Positions 8,570 to 17,363 of a stretch of DNA of 37,652 nt are shown here, piece by piece. Both the position numbers and the translations under genes were made by a program. The notes under the pieces are model-generated. The model had not been told where the DNA came from. It made no database searches and was given only the letters and a program-made list of their open reading frames with translations. Position 1 is the stretch's first letter. Each line of letters starts with the position of its first letter. Source of the DNA: JBBRUG01 sp038247995 (GTDB lineage: Bacteria; Chloroflexota; Chloroflexia; Chloroflexales; Chloroflexaceae); the NCBI GenBank assembly GCA_038247995.1, contig JBBRUG010000010.1, positions 1-37,652 on the forward strand, given 5' to 3'.

Positions 8570-9970
8570 ATGCTGGAACGTCTGCGAGCCAGGTTGACGG
8601 GGAGCGTCCTATTATGGGACGTTTTACTTACCCTTCTTAGTCTCGCCATTGCTTCACAGATCCGACCGATCCTTGACTTCGGGTATGATATGACTTCGCA
8701 AGAGGCCCATATCCCGAACATGTTGTATGCAGCAGTTGCGGTGATCTGGGTGATTATCTTCCTCATCCTGACGCCCCAACGCGCTATTTTTGTGTCCGGC
8801 CTCGTCGAGGCGATCGGTCGTCTCGTTGGTGCAGTCGCCCTCGCTTCAGCTACCTTCGCCGGCGTGCTTTATCTCTCTTTCCGCGATGTGTCGCGGCTCC
8901 AGTTCTTCTACTTCGTCGCCATTAATGTATTTTTGCTGGTAATGTTCCATCTGGCGGTGCGCTCATTCGTCTGGTATCGCAATCAACGCAGTATGCAACG
9001 CCGAGCGCTGATTGTCGGCGATCTACCGGCGGCCCATCGCCTCGCCGATGAATTCGCCCGTCGCCCTTGGACGGGCCTCAGTGTGGTAGGTTACATCAGC
9101 GATGAAACCTCGGAAGGCAATGGCTTGGCCTATCTTGGCAAAGTCGAAACCGTAAATGCAGTTGTGGGTACACACCAGATCGACGAAGTGATTTTTGCCT
9201 TACCGCCGCAACAGCATGATCGCGTGGCGCGCCTCTCCCTCGACCTACTGCAACATCCTGTCATGGTGCACACCGTTCCTGGAGTACTCGATTTGACTTT
9301 CGCGCGCACGCCGGTTGAGACTGTCGATGGTATTCCGCTGATTTCGCTGCGCGAGTCGGCGCTCACTCCGCCGCAGCGAGTTTTCAAGCGCATGTTCGAC
9401 ATCGGTGCAAGTTCACTCTTGCTGCTGCTGCTCTCGCCGGTAATGCTGCTGATTGCCGTGCTGATCCGGCTCGAATCAGAGGGTTCGGTCTTCTTCCTTC
9501 AGGAACGCATCGGTGAGCAGGGCCGCCGCTTCAAGATGATCAAGTTCCGCAGTATGTACCAGGACGCGGATCAGCGCTGGCATGAAGTGGCCCGTCGCGA
9601 CGAAAATGGCAATCTGGTCCATAAATCCAGCGGCGATCCGCGCGTTACCCGCGCAGGCCGCAAGCTACGCCGCACCAGCCTTGACGAACTGCCGCAACTG
9701 ATCAATGTGCTGCGCGGCGAGATGAGCCTGGTTGGCCCACGCCCGGAAATGCCTTACATCGCCGCCGAGTACGAACCCTGGCAGTGGCAGCGCTTCCGTG
9801 TGCCGCCCGGCATAACCGGTTGGTGGCAGGTAAATGGGCGCAGCGATAAGCCGATGCATCTGCATACGGAAGATGACCTGTACTATATTCAAAACTATTC
9901 GTTCTGGCTTGACCTGCGCATTCTCCTAAAAACGATTGTGGTGGTCTGGCAGGGTCACGGCGCGTATTAG
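8570..9970 (+). CDS. polyprenyl glycosylphosphotransferase (priming enzyme, WbaP/WcaJ-like)
   Basis: 466 residues. Four or five N-terminal membrane spans (about residues 10-130) are followed by a Rossmann-like CoA-binding-type region (about 138-240) and a C-terminal bacterial sugar transferase domain. Diagnostic elements are KRMFDIGASSLLLLLLSPVM, SVFFLQERIGEQGRRFKMIK, RRTSLDELPQLINVLRGEMS, LVGPRPEMPYIAAEYE and PPGITGWWQVNGRSD. The enzyme transfers hexose-1-phosphate from a UDP-sugar to undecaprenyl phosphate, the first step of repeat-unit assembly. The sugar cannot be told from sequence. The ATG at 8570 has AGGTG 5 bases upstream. The gene ends one base before the next ATG. Confidence 0.9.
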   Translation: MLERLRARLTGSVLLWDVLLTLLSLAIASQIRPILDFGYDMTSQEAHIPNMLYAAVAVIWVIIFLILTPQRAIFVSGLVEAIGRLVGAVALASATFAGVLYLSFRDVSRLQFFYFVAINVFLLVMFHLAVRSFVWYRNQRSMQRRALIVGDLPAAHRLADEFARRPWTGLSVVGYISDETSEGNGLAYLGKVETVNAVVGTHQIDEVIFALPPQQHDRVARLSLDLLQHPVMVHTVPGVLDLTFARTPVETVDGIPLISLRESALTPPQRVFKRMFDIGASSLLLLLLSPVMLLIAVLIRLESEGSVFFLQERIGEQGRRFKMIKFRSMYQDADQRWHEVARRDENGNLVHKSSGDPRVTRAGRKLRRTSLDELPQLINVLRGEMSLVGPRPEMPYIAAEYEPWQWQRFRVPPGITGWWQVNGRSDKPMHLHTEDDLYYIQNYSFWLDLRILLKTIVVVWQGHGAY

Positions 9971-11350
9971 ATGTCTCGTTATATCTTGCTCTGGCTCATT
10001 CCCCTCGCGCTGCTGAATGGCCTCCTGTTCCTTATCCTGCTTCCCCCCTGGCAACACTACGACGAGCCGACCCACTTCGAGTATGCCGCGCTGATCGCTT
10101 ACCACGGCGGCATACCCACGGCACAGGCCGTTGATCCCCAACTACGGCGCGAGATCGCCGCGTCGATGTATCGGCACAACTTCTACCCGCCCGGCGTTGT
10201 CCCTGACCTGTTTTCGGCGATCCCCGCACCTCTCGGCTTCGATCAGACCGTCCATCCGCCGCTCTATTACACCCTCGCCGCCCTGCCAATTCGGCTAACT
10301 CGCTTCCTGCCGATCGAATGGCAACTCTATGCGGCCCGCCTGCTAAGCCTGAGTCTTTATGTCGCGGCGATCGTGATCGCATGGCGCATTGCGACGGTTG
10401 TTACCCCCGATGAACCGCTCGTCCATGGCATCATCCCCGCATTGCTCCTTGCCGCGCCGAGCTACGCCGACCTGATGACGGCGATCAATAACGATGTGCT
10501 GGTGAACGTCGCCGCCATCAGCGCTCTGCTAGCCATGGCGCACCTGCTGCGTGACGGCTTGCGCCCGACGCCGTTGCTGCTGTTGGGGTTGGCCGTAACC
10601 GTCGCGCTCATGACGAAGCGTACCGGGCTGATCCTGCTACCGATGAGCGCCCTAGCCCTGTTTTGGGGCTGGCGCCGCACCGCCTTCAACTCGCGGCAAC
10701 AGTTGCTGCTTGGCCTTGCGGCCCTCGGTAGCCTGGCCGGGTTAGGCCTTGCGAGCCTACAGATCAGCCAGACAGCCGCGGGCAGCCTCGTATTCATACT
10801 GCGTCCGTGGCTTGTAGCCCTCGACACAACCTACCTGCGCCTGGGCCTGGAGCGCTGGATCAACCCCGCCGGCGCATTTTCCGTATCGCTCGATCAGTTG
10901 CGCAGCCTGGCCGAGATCGGGTTCAACAGCTTCTGGCTGCGCTTTGGTTGGGGCCAGTTGAGCCTTGGCACGCTCACTGATCGGGTAATGCTGATCCTGG
11001 TATTGAGTTGCATGGTCGGCCTGATCGTACTCGCCTATCAGCAGCGCGGCCGTTTGAGCGCATGGGAAAGCCGCTGGATCTTGCTGATGTTCGTGAGCGT
11101 CATTTTGGGCTGGCTGAGCCTCGCCGTCCGGTTTGAAGTCGGCCTGGACAACAGCGCAGGCGGAACCTATGTGCCGCGTGGACGCTACATTTTCACCGTC
11201 ATGCTGCCACACCTATGGGTGCTCGCTCTGGGCTGGCAAGGGTTATTCCCAGCGGCGTGGCGCCGATATAGTCTCTTTGTGTTGCTGGCGATGTTTACCA
11301 TAAGCACGCTAGCAACCTGGTTCATGTTGTTCGACTACTTCTGGCTATAA
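9971..11350 (+). CDS. polytopic membrane protein, DUF2142/GT-C-like
   Basis: 459 residues, starting directly after the previous stop. It has roughly 10 predicted membrane segments. After the first helix, the conserved loop PPWQHYDEPTHFEYAALIA resembles the DUF2142 loop (DEPxHFxxA) and, more loosely, the first acidic loop of GT-C lipid-linked glycosyltransferases, where an Asp/Glu is catalytic. This suggests a periplasmic or extracytoplasmic sugar transfer or glycan modification using a polyprenyl-phosphate sugar. The GT2 gene at 12892 resembles polyprenyl-phosphate sugar synthases, so the two could form a donor-transferase pair. That pairing is inference. No other function is evident. Confidence 0.6.
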   Translation: MSRYILLWLIPLALLNGLLFLILLPPWQHYDEPTHFEYAALIAYHGGIPTAQAVDPQLRREIAASMYRHNFYPPGVVPDLFSAIPAPLGFDQTVHPPLYYTLAALPIRLTRFLPIEWQLYAARLLSLSLYVAAIVIAWRIATVVTPDEPLVHGIIPALLLAAPSYADLMTAINNDVLVNVAAISALLAMAHLLRDGLRPTPLLLLGLAVTVALMTKRTGLILLPMSALALFWGWRRTAFNSRQQLLLGLAALGSLAGLGLASLQISQTAAGSLVFILRPWLVALDTTYLRLGLERWINPAGAFSVSLDQLRSLAEIGFNSFWLRFGWGQLSLGTLTDRVMLILVLSCMVGLIVLAYQQRGRLSAWESRWILLMFVSVILGWLSLAVRFEVGLDNSAGGTYVPRGRYIFTVMLPHLWVLALGWQGLFPAAWRRYSLFVLLAMFTISTLATWFMLFDYFWL

Positions 11351-11428
11351 TCAATAGTGCGCTGCAAAATCGCGGGCTCAGCCCTCTTGGCTAAGCGTTC
11401 GAGGCCCTCAGGAATGCTCGTGCCCGTG

Positions 11429-11457
11429 TTGACGCCACGAACCCCTTCTGCTACAAT
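11429..11457 (+). promoter_or_regulatory. sigma70-type promoter before the Wzz-like gene
   Basis: TTGACG (11429-11434), a 17-base spacer and TACAAT (11452-11457) lie 70 bases before the ATG at 11527, within a 176-base gene-free gap. The spacing and the near-consensus hexamers make it likely that the Wzz-GT2 pair has its own promoter. Confidence 0.55.
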
Positions 11458-11526
11458 CGCGGCGCAATTTATATACTCTACTAGATTCTAATAAGCTTGG
11501 CTGCTACAGCCTGACATGAATAGTGT

Positions 11527-12891
11527 ATGGAACAAGAAATCGACTTGCGCCCCTTCCTCCGCAGCATCCTGGCCCGTTGGTGGGCAGTGCTTCTGGTAGC
11601 CGCCGGCGCTGCGCTGAGCGGGATTATTATTGCCCTGCTGGCCCCATCGGCGCCTATCGCCCGCGCCGATGTGCTGATTATTTCCACAACCTCACAACTC
11701 AACCTCGACCCCCGGTTTACTACCCGTGATGCAACACTGCTGACCAATGTAAATTTTCAGCGCCAGGCGCTGATCAGCTTGGCCACAAGTTCGTCCGTTG
11801 AGCAGGCGGTGGCGCAGGAACTCATTGCACAGGGGCGCTTCAGTGCAGCACCAGAGCCGGGAGAACTACTCAATCGGGTGCGCGTTAGCAGCCAGGGCGA
11901 CCTGATTGTGATCTCCGCCGAGGGCAGCAATGCGACCGACGCAGTTGTGCTCGCCGAAACTTGGGCGCGGGCCTATGAACGCCTCGTTGCCGAAGTCTAT
12001 ACGCGTGATGTCGCCGGCGATGCGTTATTGGCAACCCAGATTACCGAGGCTGAGCAGCGTTACGCGGCAGCGCAGGCCGAGTATGAAGCGCTTATTGGTC
12101 AGGGTGCGTTGGTGCAGACTGAGCAGCAGATCAAGCGCGTGCAGGAACTACTTGATAGTTCCCGCTTAGCCGGAACAGCGCTTTACAATACATACCTCCT
12201 GCGCGCCCAGGAATTAGATCTCATTCTCAGTGATGCGCAGGCGCTCCGGGAGCAGGTAACGGCCGGCAGCAGCGATAGCCTCTCCGATGGCATCGCACTG
12301 CTCACACTGCGCGCCCGTGCTGCCGGTGGCGAGATGTTGCCGGTGCAACTGAGCTTTGCCGATGCCGAGAGTGTCGCACGCAGCAGTACGGCCGCCCTCG
12401 ACGACCTTGAAGGGTTAATTACCGTCCTCCAAGCCCAACGTGATCTATTGATCACTGAAGCTGAAACCCTGGGTGGCACCCTGAGCACTGCCAGTGGGGC
12501 GACGCGCGGGCTTGGCGCTACTGAAGGCGCGCGTTACGAAACAGAACTGGCTGCGCTCTTGCAGCGCCAGGAACAGTTGCTGGGCGAACGGGCGCGCCTT
12601 ACACAGAGCCGCGACATTGCCTTCACCTCGTTGGAAGTGCTGAAACGCAAAGCCGATGAACAGCAGATCGCCCAGACAACGCCTCAAATTGCCGTGCGCT
12701 TCGTTGATGCGACCATCCAGGCCCCTGCCTCTAACCTACTGCGCATCGCGACAAGCGCCATCCTGGGTAGTGTCGCCGGGTTGGTAGTAGGTGTTGCGCT
12801 GGCCTTACTCCTTGACCGCCTTCGGCCACGGGTTCGCCAGCCCGCAGCGCCGGTACCGGGTAGTGAACAATCTATCCCAACCCGCTCGTAA
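11527..12891 (+). CDS. polysaccharide chain-length determinant (Wzz/PCP family), without kinase domain
   Basis: 454 residues with the PCP layout. There is a short cytoplasmic N-terminus (MEQEIDLRPFLRSILARWW), a membrane span at about residues 17-38, a long alanine/glutamine-rich extracytoplasmic region predicted to be coiled-coil (about 150-380), and a second span at about 408-432. The C-terminal tail is short and basic, with no Walker A motif, so there is no fused BY-kinase. The protein ends before such a domain would begin. It should set the length of the exported glycan with the flippase and polymerase upstream. The next gene's ATG follows the TAA with no gap. Confidence 0.8.
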   Translation: MEQEIDLRPFLRSILARWWAVLLVAAGAALSGIIIALLAPSAPIARADVLIISTTSQLNLDPRFTTRDATLLTNVNFQRQALISLATSSSVEQAVAQELIAQGRFSAAPEPGELLNRVRVSSQGDLIVISAEGSNATDAVVLAETWARAYERLVAEVYTRDVAGDALLATQITEAEQRYAAAQAEYEALIGQGALVQTEQQIKRVQELLDSSRLAGTALYNTYLLRAQELDLILSDAQALREQVTAGSSDSLSDGIALLTLRARAAGGEMLPVQLSFADAESVARSSTAALDDLEGLITVLQAQRDLLITEAETLGGTLSTASGATRGLGATEGARYETELAALLQRQEQLLGERARLTQSRDIAFTSLEVLKRKADEQQIAQTTPQIAVRFVDATIQAPASNLLRIATSAILGSVAGLVVGVALALLLDRLRPRVRQPAAPVPGSEQSIPTRS

Positions 12892-13605
12892 ATGAATCAC
12901 CCTACCTCCCAAGATCGCCCGCTACTCTCGATCATTATGCCCTGCTACAACGAGGCAGCGACCCTGTTGGCGATCCTCGAACAGGTTCAGGCGGTGAACC
13001 TGGACAAAGAGATCATCGCCGTTGACGATTGCTCAAGCGACGGAACGCTGGATCTCCTCCGTGCGCAGGCCGCCCAACACCCCCAACTCACTGTCGTCAG
13101 TCATCCCCGGAATCTTGGTAAAGGCGCTGCCGTACGTAGCGGTCTGGCGCACGCGCGCGGCACAATCACCATTATTCAGGATGCGGATCTTGAATACGAC
13201 CCCCGCGATTATTATGGATTGGTGCAACCAATCATGGAGGGCCGGGTCGATGTCGTGTTCGGTAGCCGCTTTATGGGGCGCCATACGGGTATGTATTTCT
13301 GGAATGCAATCGGCAACAAAGGCCTGACGTTCCTGACCAATTTCCTCTTCAATTGCTGGATCTCGGATATGGAGACCTGCTATAAGGTAATGCGCACCGA
13401 CATCATCCGCTCGCTCCACTTGGAGAGTAACGACTTCCGTCTGGAGCCGGAGATCACCGCCAAGGTACTGCGCCGCGGGCATCGGATCTATGAAGTGCCG
13501 GTCAGTTACCTGGGTCGCACCTATGAAGAGGGCAAGAAGATGAAGCCGAGTCAGGGCTTCTACGCGATCGTTGCCTTATTGAAATATCGGGTCGTACCAT
13601 TCTAA
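12892..13605 (+). CDS. GT2 family glycosyltransferase, polyprenyl-phosphate mannosyl/glucosyltransferase-like
   Basis: 237 residues, immediately after the Wzz-like stop codon. GT-A motifs are clear: LSIIMPCYNEAATLLAILEQ at the start, IIAVDDCSSDGTLDLL for nucleotide binding, NLGKGAAVRSGL, and the QDADLEYDP DxD region for metal and UDP/GDP. There are no C-terminal membrane helices. Length and motifs fit soluble dolichol-phosphate mannose synthase-like enzymes (DPM1/Ppm1), which make polyprenyl-phosphate sugars on the cytoplasmic face. The DUF2142/GT-C-like protein could use such a donor. Specificity is unknown. Confidence 0.8.
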   Translation: MNHPTSQDRPLLSIIMPCYNEAATLLAILEQVQAVNLDKEIIAVDDCSSDGTLDLLRAQAAQHPQLTVVSHPRNLGKGAAVRSGLAHARGTITIIQDADLEYDPRDYYGLVQPIMEGRVDVVFGSRFMGRHTGMYFWNAIGNKGLTFLTNFLFNCWISDMETCYKVMRTDIIRSLHLESNDFRLEPEITAKVLRRGHRIYEVPVSYLGRTYEEGKKMKPSQGFYAIVALLKYRVVPF

Positions 13606-13724
13606 AGGCGGTTGTGCGCAACTGTAACCTGTGGTAGAACAAATAGAGAGGTATGCCCGACGATGGGGCGGATGCGGCTCACAAAGCTGTATCCGCCTCT
13701 AGTTCTGTAGAGGAGTGTATCAAA

Positions 13725-14993
13725 GTGCGTGTAGCGATGCTCAGTGTTCATAGCAGCCCCCTAGCGCGCCTGGGCGGGAAAGAGGCGGGCGGGATGAATG
13801 TCTATGTGCGTGAACTGGCCCGCGAACTCGGCAGCCGCGGCATTCCTGTCGATGTGTTCACCCGCAGCCAGGATCGCCGCGCGCCATTGATCGAGCCGCT
13901 GAGCTGCGGCGCACGCGTGATTAACTTGCATACCGGCCCGGCCGCACCATACGATAAGAACTGGGTATTTACGTACCTCCCCGAATTTGTCAGCCGGATA
14001 CGCTGTTTCGCCGAGGGCGAAGACCTCAGCTACGATATCATTCACAGCCATTACTGGCTTTCCGGTGAAGCCGCGCTACGCCTGCGCCGTAGTTGGGGCG
14101 TGCCGGTGGTGCATATGTTCCACACACTTGGCGCAATGAAAAATAGTGTGGCGCGCAGCGCCGCCGAGACGGAGACTAGCCAGCGCATCACGATCGAGCG
14201 TCGGCTCATGCAAGAGGTCGATACTGTGGTAGCGGCAACACCCCTCGACCGCGCCCAGATGGTTTGGAACTACAATGCCGCAGCCGAACGGATTCAAGTT
14301 ATCCCCTGTGGCGTTGATCTGCGGCGCTTCCAGGCCGAAGATCGCCAGGCCGCTCGTGCGCAATTTGGATTGGGCAGCGCGGATCTGGTGCTGGTGCTGG
14401 TTGGGCGCATGGAACCGCTGAAGGGCATGGATGCGTTGATCCGCGCAACTGCCGTACTGAGTGAGCGCCGCCCTGAATGGCGCGAGCGGCTGCGTGCCAT
14501 CCTCGTCGGCGGTGATGCCGAAGGGCGCCAGGCGCAATGGAATGCCGAACAACGCCGCTTGGAGGCACTCCGTCACGAACTTGGCGTTGCCGAGCAGGTA
14601 CGCTTCTTCGGTGCCCGCCCGCAAGAACAACTGCCCGCACTCTTCAGCGCAGCTGATGTGGTTACGGTACCCTCTCACTATGAGTCCTTCGGCATGGTTG
14701 CGCTGGAAGCGTTAGCCACCGGTGCGGCCGTAGTTGCCTCAAATGCCGGCGGCCTCGCGCTCACGATCGAGGACGGGCGGAGCGGGTTACTTTTCCCGGT
14801 CGATGATCATCTGGCGCTCGCCGCACAGATCGAGCGTGTTCTCGACAATCCTGCATTCGCCGCGACCTTACGTGAAAGCGCCCGACGCCGCGCAACCGAA
14901 TATGCCTGGCCGACAATCGCCCGGCGCGTTGCCAACCTCTATGACGATCTTCGGCTCGCACGTCGCAACGATCGACGCATTGCCCGCGCTTAG
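13725..14993 (+). CDS. GT4 family glycosyltransferase (MshA/sucrose-phosphate-synthase-like)
   Basis: About 422 residues from GTG 13725, preferred because AGGAG (13711-13715) sits 9 bases upstream and the family-typical N-terminus RVAMLSVHSSPLARLGGKEA begins there. An ATG at 13653 is in frame but its purine run is only a base away, and the added 24 residues look non-conserved. GT-B features follow: GGMNVYVRELARELG for acceptor/donor binding, IPCGVDLRRF, LVLVGRMEPLKGMDALIRA and PSHYESFGMVALEALATG, carrying the E-x7-E motif. It is a retaining transferase using an NDP-sugar. It may belong to the polysaccharide locus or act independently, since 119 bases separate it from the GT2 gene. Confidence 0.8.
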   Translation: MRVAMLSVHSSPLARLGGKEAGGMNVYVRELARELGSRGIPVDVFTRSQDRRAPLIEPLSCGARVINLHTGPAAPYDKNWVFTYLPEFVSRIRCFAEGEDLSYDIIHSHYWLSGEAALRLRRSWGVPVVHMFHTLGAMKNSVARSAAETETSQRITIERRLMQEVDTVVAATPLDRAQMVWNYNAAAERIQVIPCGVDLRRFQAEDRQAARAQFGLGSADLVLVLVGRMEPLKGMDALIRATAVLSERRPEWRERLRAILVGGDAEGRQAQWNAEQRRLEALRHELGVAEQVRFFGARPQEQLPALFSAADVVTVPSHYESFGMVALEALATGAAVVASNAGGLALTIEDGRSGLLFPVDDHLALAAQIERVLDNPAFAATLRESARRRATEYAWPTIARRVANLYDDLRLARRNDRRIARA

Positions 14994-15004
14994 AGCGCTA
15001 GAGC

Positions 15005-15111
15005 GATCGAACGGTAAAGCGACCGAACGGTAAAGCTCCGTGAGGGTAACAGGGGATTCCCCGTGTCCCCGTGTCCCCGTGTCCCCGCGTTACTTCACAA
15101 TTACTTCACAA
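15005..15111 (+). repeat. cluster of three short tandem duplications upstream of pufL
   Basis: The 393-base gap before pufL holds three unrelated tandem repeats. A 16-base unit occurs twice (15005-15020 and 15021-15036, one mismatch). The octamer GTGTCCCC occurs three times in a row (15063-15086). TTACTTCACAA occurs twice in direct succession (15090-15100, 15101-15111). No open reading frame explains them. They lie more than 120 bases upstream of the puf promoter, so a role there is speculative; slippage-prone sequence is the simplest reading. Confidence 0.7.
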
Positions 15112-15128
15112 CAACCAAGTACTATCAC

Positions 15129-15160
15129 GTGCATAAGTATGATATGCAATGGCGATGCAC
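15129..15160 (+). promoter_or_regulatory. nested inverted repeat upstream of the puf promoter, possible operator
   Basis: TGCATA (15130-15135) and TATGCA (15143-15148) form a perfect 6-base dyad around 7 bases. GTGCAT (15129-15134) and ATGCAC (15155-15160) form a wider one. The element lies about 80-110 bases before the -35 box of the puf promoter. It is a possible regulator site by position only; it does not match the TGT-N12-ACA PpsR pattern. Confidence 0.3.
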
Positions 15161-15237
15161 AGCGCAGTTTTTGGACAATCCCGGGTTATCATGTATTTTA
15201 AGGCGTTAGGAAGAGCAATCACACTTTTTACTTTTGC

Positions 15238-15266
15238 TTGACAATCCAAAACGTGCGTATTATACT
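15238..15266 (+). promoter_or_regulatory. puf operon promoter (sigma70-type)
   Basis: A perfect TTGACA (15238-15243), a 17-base spacer and TATACT (15261-15266) form the best promoter seen in the window, about 120 bases before the pufL ATG. The leader contains an AT-rich run followed by a GC-rich stretch. The strength of the match suggests high basal transcription of the reaction-centre genes. Confidence 0.75.
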
Positions 15267-15386
15267 TCAATCAGAGCTTTGTTTTTTGATTTAACAGCAA
15301 GTTGGGGAGCGGGGGGCGCCAGACGGGCTGCGATCCGCCCTGCTGACATTGCAACGCCCGGCCTGCCCGCCTGAAAGGGATCCGCC

Positions 15387-16322
15387 ATGAGTGGAGTGAA
15401 AGCGAAAGACCCGCGTTTCCCGGACTTCTCGTTTGAAGTAATGGAAGGCGCCCGCAGCACACGAGTGCCCGGCGGTCGCACAGTCGATGAGATGGAACCG
15501 GAGTACAAGATCAAAGGGCGCACAACGTTTAGCGCGCTCTTCAAGAACGACCCGTTTGATTTCTGGGTTGGGCCATTTTACGTGGGGTTCTGGGGGTTTG
15601 TCTCGGTACTTGGCTCGATCTTCGGCTCGTATTTCTACCTGATGGGGACGGTGATTAATGGGCCCTATTCAATCCCTCAGAACTTCTTCGCGGGGCGGCT
15701 CGATCCGCCGCCGGCGGAAGTAGGCCTGGCATTGGTAGGCCCTGGGCAGCCTGGTTTTGCCTGGCAGATCACCGTGTTCTTCGCTACGCTGGCCTTCTTC
15801 GGCTGGATGATGCGCCAGGTCGACATCAGCATGAAGCTGAATATGGGCTATCACATTCCAATCGCCTTTGGCGTGTGCTTTTCCGCCTGGTTTGTGCTCC
15901 AGATCCTGCGCCCGTTTGTCCTTGGAATGTGGCACGAAGGCTTTGTGCTTGGCGTTATGCCGCACCTGGATTGGGTGTCGAACTTCGGCTACCGCTATAA
16001 CAACTTCTTCTACAATCCATTCCACGCAATCGGGATTACGGGGCTATTCGCCTCAACATGGCTGCTGGCATGTCATGGTTCACTCATTTTGAGCGGAGCA
16101 CAATATCGCGGCCCCGAAGGCGGTGATATCGAGAACATCTTCTTCCGCGACATCCAGTACTACTCCGTCGGCGAGTCGGGCATTCACCGGGTTGGCTTGA
16201 TCTTCGCCCTTGGCGGTATCCTCGCAGCCGACCTGTGCATCCTGCTGTCGGGCTGGCCGGTTCAGGATTGGGTGAGCTTCTGGAATTTCTGGAATGAGTT
16301 CCCGTTCTGGAGCAATGTCTAA
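15387..16322 (+). CDS. pufL: photosynthetic reaction centre L subunit
   Basis: 311 residues, the Chloroflexus-type length, with five membrane helices. The protein binds bacteriochlorophyll, bacteriopheophytin and quinone cofactors in the type II reaction centre. Visible ligands are H193 in MPHLDWVSN (accessory bacteriochlorophyll), H213 in FFYNPFHAIG (special pair), and H230 in LLACHGSLIL plus the His of SVGESGIHRVG (non-haem iron). The N-terminal extension KDPRFPDFSF and GGRTVDEMEPEYKIKGR resemble Chloroflexus. AAGGGA lies about 8 bases before the ATG. pufM follows after 53 bases in the same transcript. No pufB, pufA or pufC occurs in the window, so the light-harvesting and cytochrome genes must be elsewhere. 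Confidence 0.98.
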   Translation: MSGVKAKDPRFPDFSFEVMEGARSTRVPGGRTVDEMEPEYKIKGRTTFSALFKNDPFDFWVGPFYVGFWGFVSVLGSIFGSYFYLMGTVINGPYSIPQNFFAGRLDPPPAEVGLALVGPGQPGFAWQITVFFATLAFFGWMMRQVDISMKLNMGYHIPIAFGVCFSAWFVLQILRPFVLGMWHEGFVLGVMPHLDWVSNFGYRYNNFFYNPFHAIGITGLFASTWLLACHGSLILSGAQYRGPEGGDIENIFFRDIQYYSVGESGIHRVGLIFALGGILAADLCILLSGWPVQDWVSFWNFWNEFPFWSNV

Positions 16323-16375
16323 CGACGGTAATCGGCAGGATTTTGCGGCGCGCCGCCTGAGAAGGAAAGTATGTT

Positions 16376-17302
16376 ATGGCAACGATAAACCCAACCCCGA
16401 GCGACATTGAACTGGGCCCTCGCGAACGCGGGCGGATCGGGAAGCCTTTTGAAATTCCCATTCTGGAAAACTTCGGCTTTGATAGCCAGTTCGGGCCATA
16501 TTACCTGGGTGTGTGGAATATCGCCGCATTTATCAGCGGTGCGGTTTTCACTTTCATCTGGTTGTTTGTGATGCTGGCCCAGGTTGCGTGGAACCCTGTG
16601 GCATATGCGAAGTATTTTGTGGTGCTGCAGGTAGATCCGCCACCCTCATCATTCGGCTTGAGCTTCCCGCCGCTCAACCAAGGCGGCTGGTGGTTGATTT
16701 CGACCTTCTTCCTCACGGTCGCGATCTTTTGCTGGTACATGCACCTCTATTCGCGCGCGAAAGCCCTGGGGATTAAACCGTATCTGGCTTACGGCTTCAC
16801 TGGCGCGATTGTGCTCTACCTGGTGATTTACATCATTCGCCCGTTAGTCCTGGGCGACTGGTCGGAAGCGCCCTCTCACGGGATTAAAGCACTTTTGGAC
16901 TGGACGAACAACGTCAGCGTGCGTTACGGCAACTTCTACTACAATCCATTCCACATGCTCTCAATCTTCTTCTTACTCGGCTCGACGCTGCTGCTGGCCA
17001 TGCACGCGGCAACAATTTGGGCCCTGGAGAAGTATGGTGCCCACGAAGAATGGGAGGAGCTTCAGGCTCCAGGCACCGGCACCGAGCGCGCGCAACTGTT
17101 TTGGCGCTGGTGCATGGGCTTCAACGCGAACGCCTATTCGATCCATCTCTGGGCTTTCTGGTTTGCCTGGCTCTGTGGTGTAACCGGCGCAATCGGCGTG
17201 CTGCTTACCGGCCCGGCGCCGCTAGTGAATAACTGGTTCCAATGGGGTATCGAGGCCGGCATCAATTATCCCCAATTGCCGCCTCCACCTGTCGGACCGT
17301 AA
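16376..17302 (+). CDS. pufM: photosynthetic reaction centre M subunit
   Basis: 308 residues with five membrane helices, partner of PufL. H193 in FYYNPFHMLS (special pair) and H210 in LLLAMHAATI (iron ligand) are present, and the His in ANAYSIHLWAF fits the second iron ligand. The position aligned with the purple-bacterial accessory-bacteriochlorophyll His (M182) is Y184 in SVRYGNFYYN. Loss of this ligand fits the 3 bacteriochlorophyll : 3 bacteriopheophytin composition known for Chloroflexus centres. AGAAGGA lies about 10 bases before the ATG. The gene is followed by a strong terminator, closing a two-gene operon. Confidence 0.98.
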   Translation: MATINPTPSDIELGPRERGRIGKPFEIPILENFGFDSQFGPYYLGVWNIAAFISGAVFTFIWLFVMLAQVAWNPVAYAKYFVVLQVDPPPSSFGLSFPPLNQGGWWLISTFFLTVAIFCWYMHLYSRAKALGIKPYLAYGFTGAIVLYLVIYIIRPLVLGDWSEAPSHGIKALLDWTNNVSVRYGNFYYNPFHMLSIFFLLGSTLLLAMHAATIWALEKYGAHEEWEELQAPGTGTERAQLFWRWCMGFNANAYSIHLWAFWFAWLCGVTGAIGVLLTGPAPLVNNWFQWGIEAGINYPQLPPPPVGP

Positions 17303-17322
17303 TGCACACCTGTACACAAACC

Positions 17323-17357
17323 AAAGGCTGCGGAAGCTTTGCTTCCGCAGCCTTTTT
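17323..17357 (+). terminator. Rho-independent terminator of pufLM
   Basis: A perfect 15-base stem (17323-17337 with 17341-17355), a TTT loop and a T run to 17357 begin 21 bases after the pufM stop. Confidence 0.93.
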
Positions 17358-17363
17358 GTATGC

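Noticed and set aside
15063..15111. tandem repeats as a CRISPR array
   Set aside because: The units are 8-11 bases and directly adjacent, with no spacers and no cas genes in the window.
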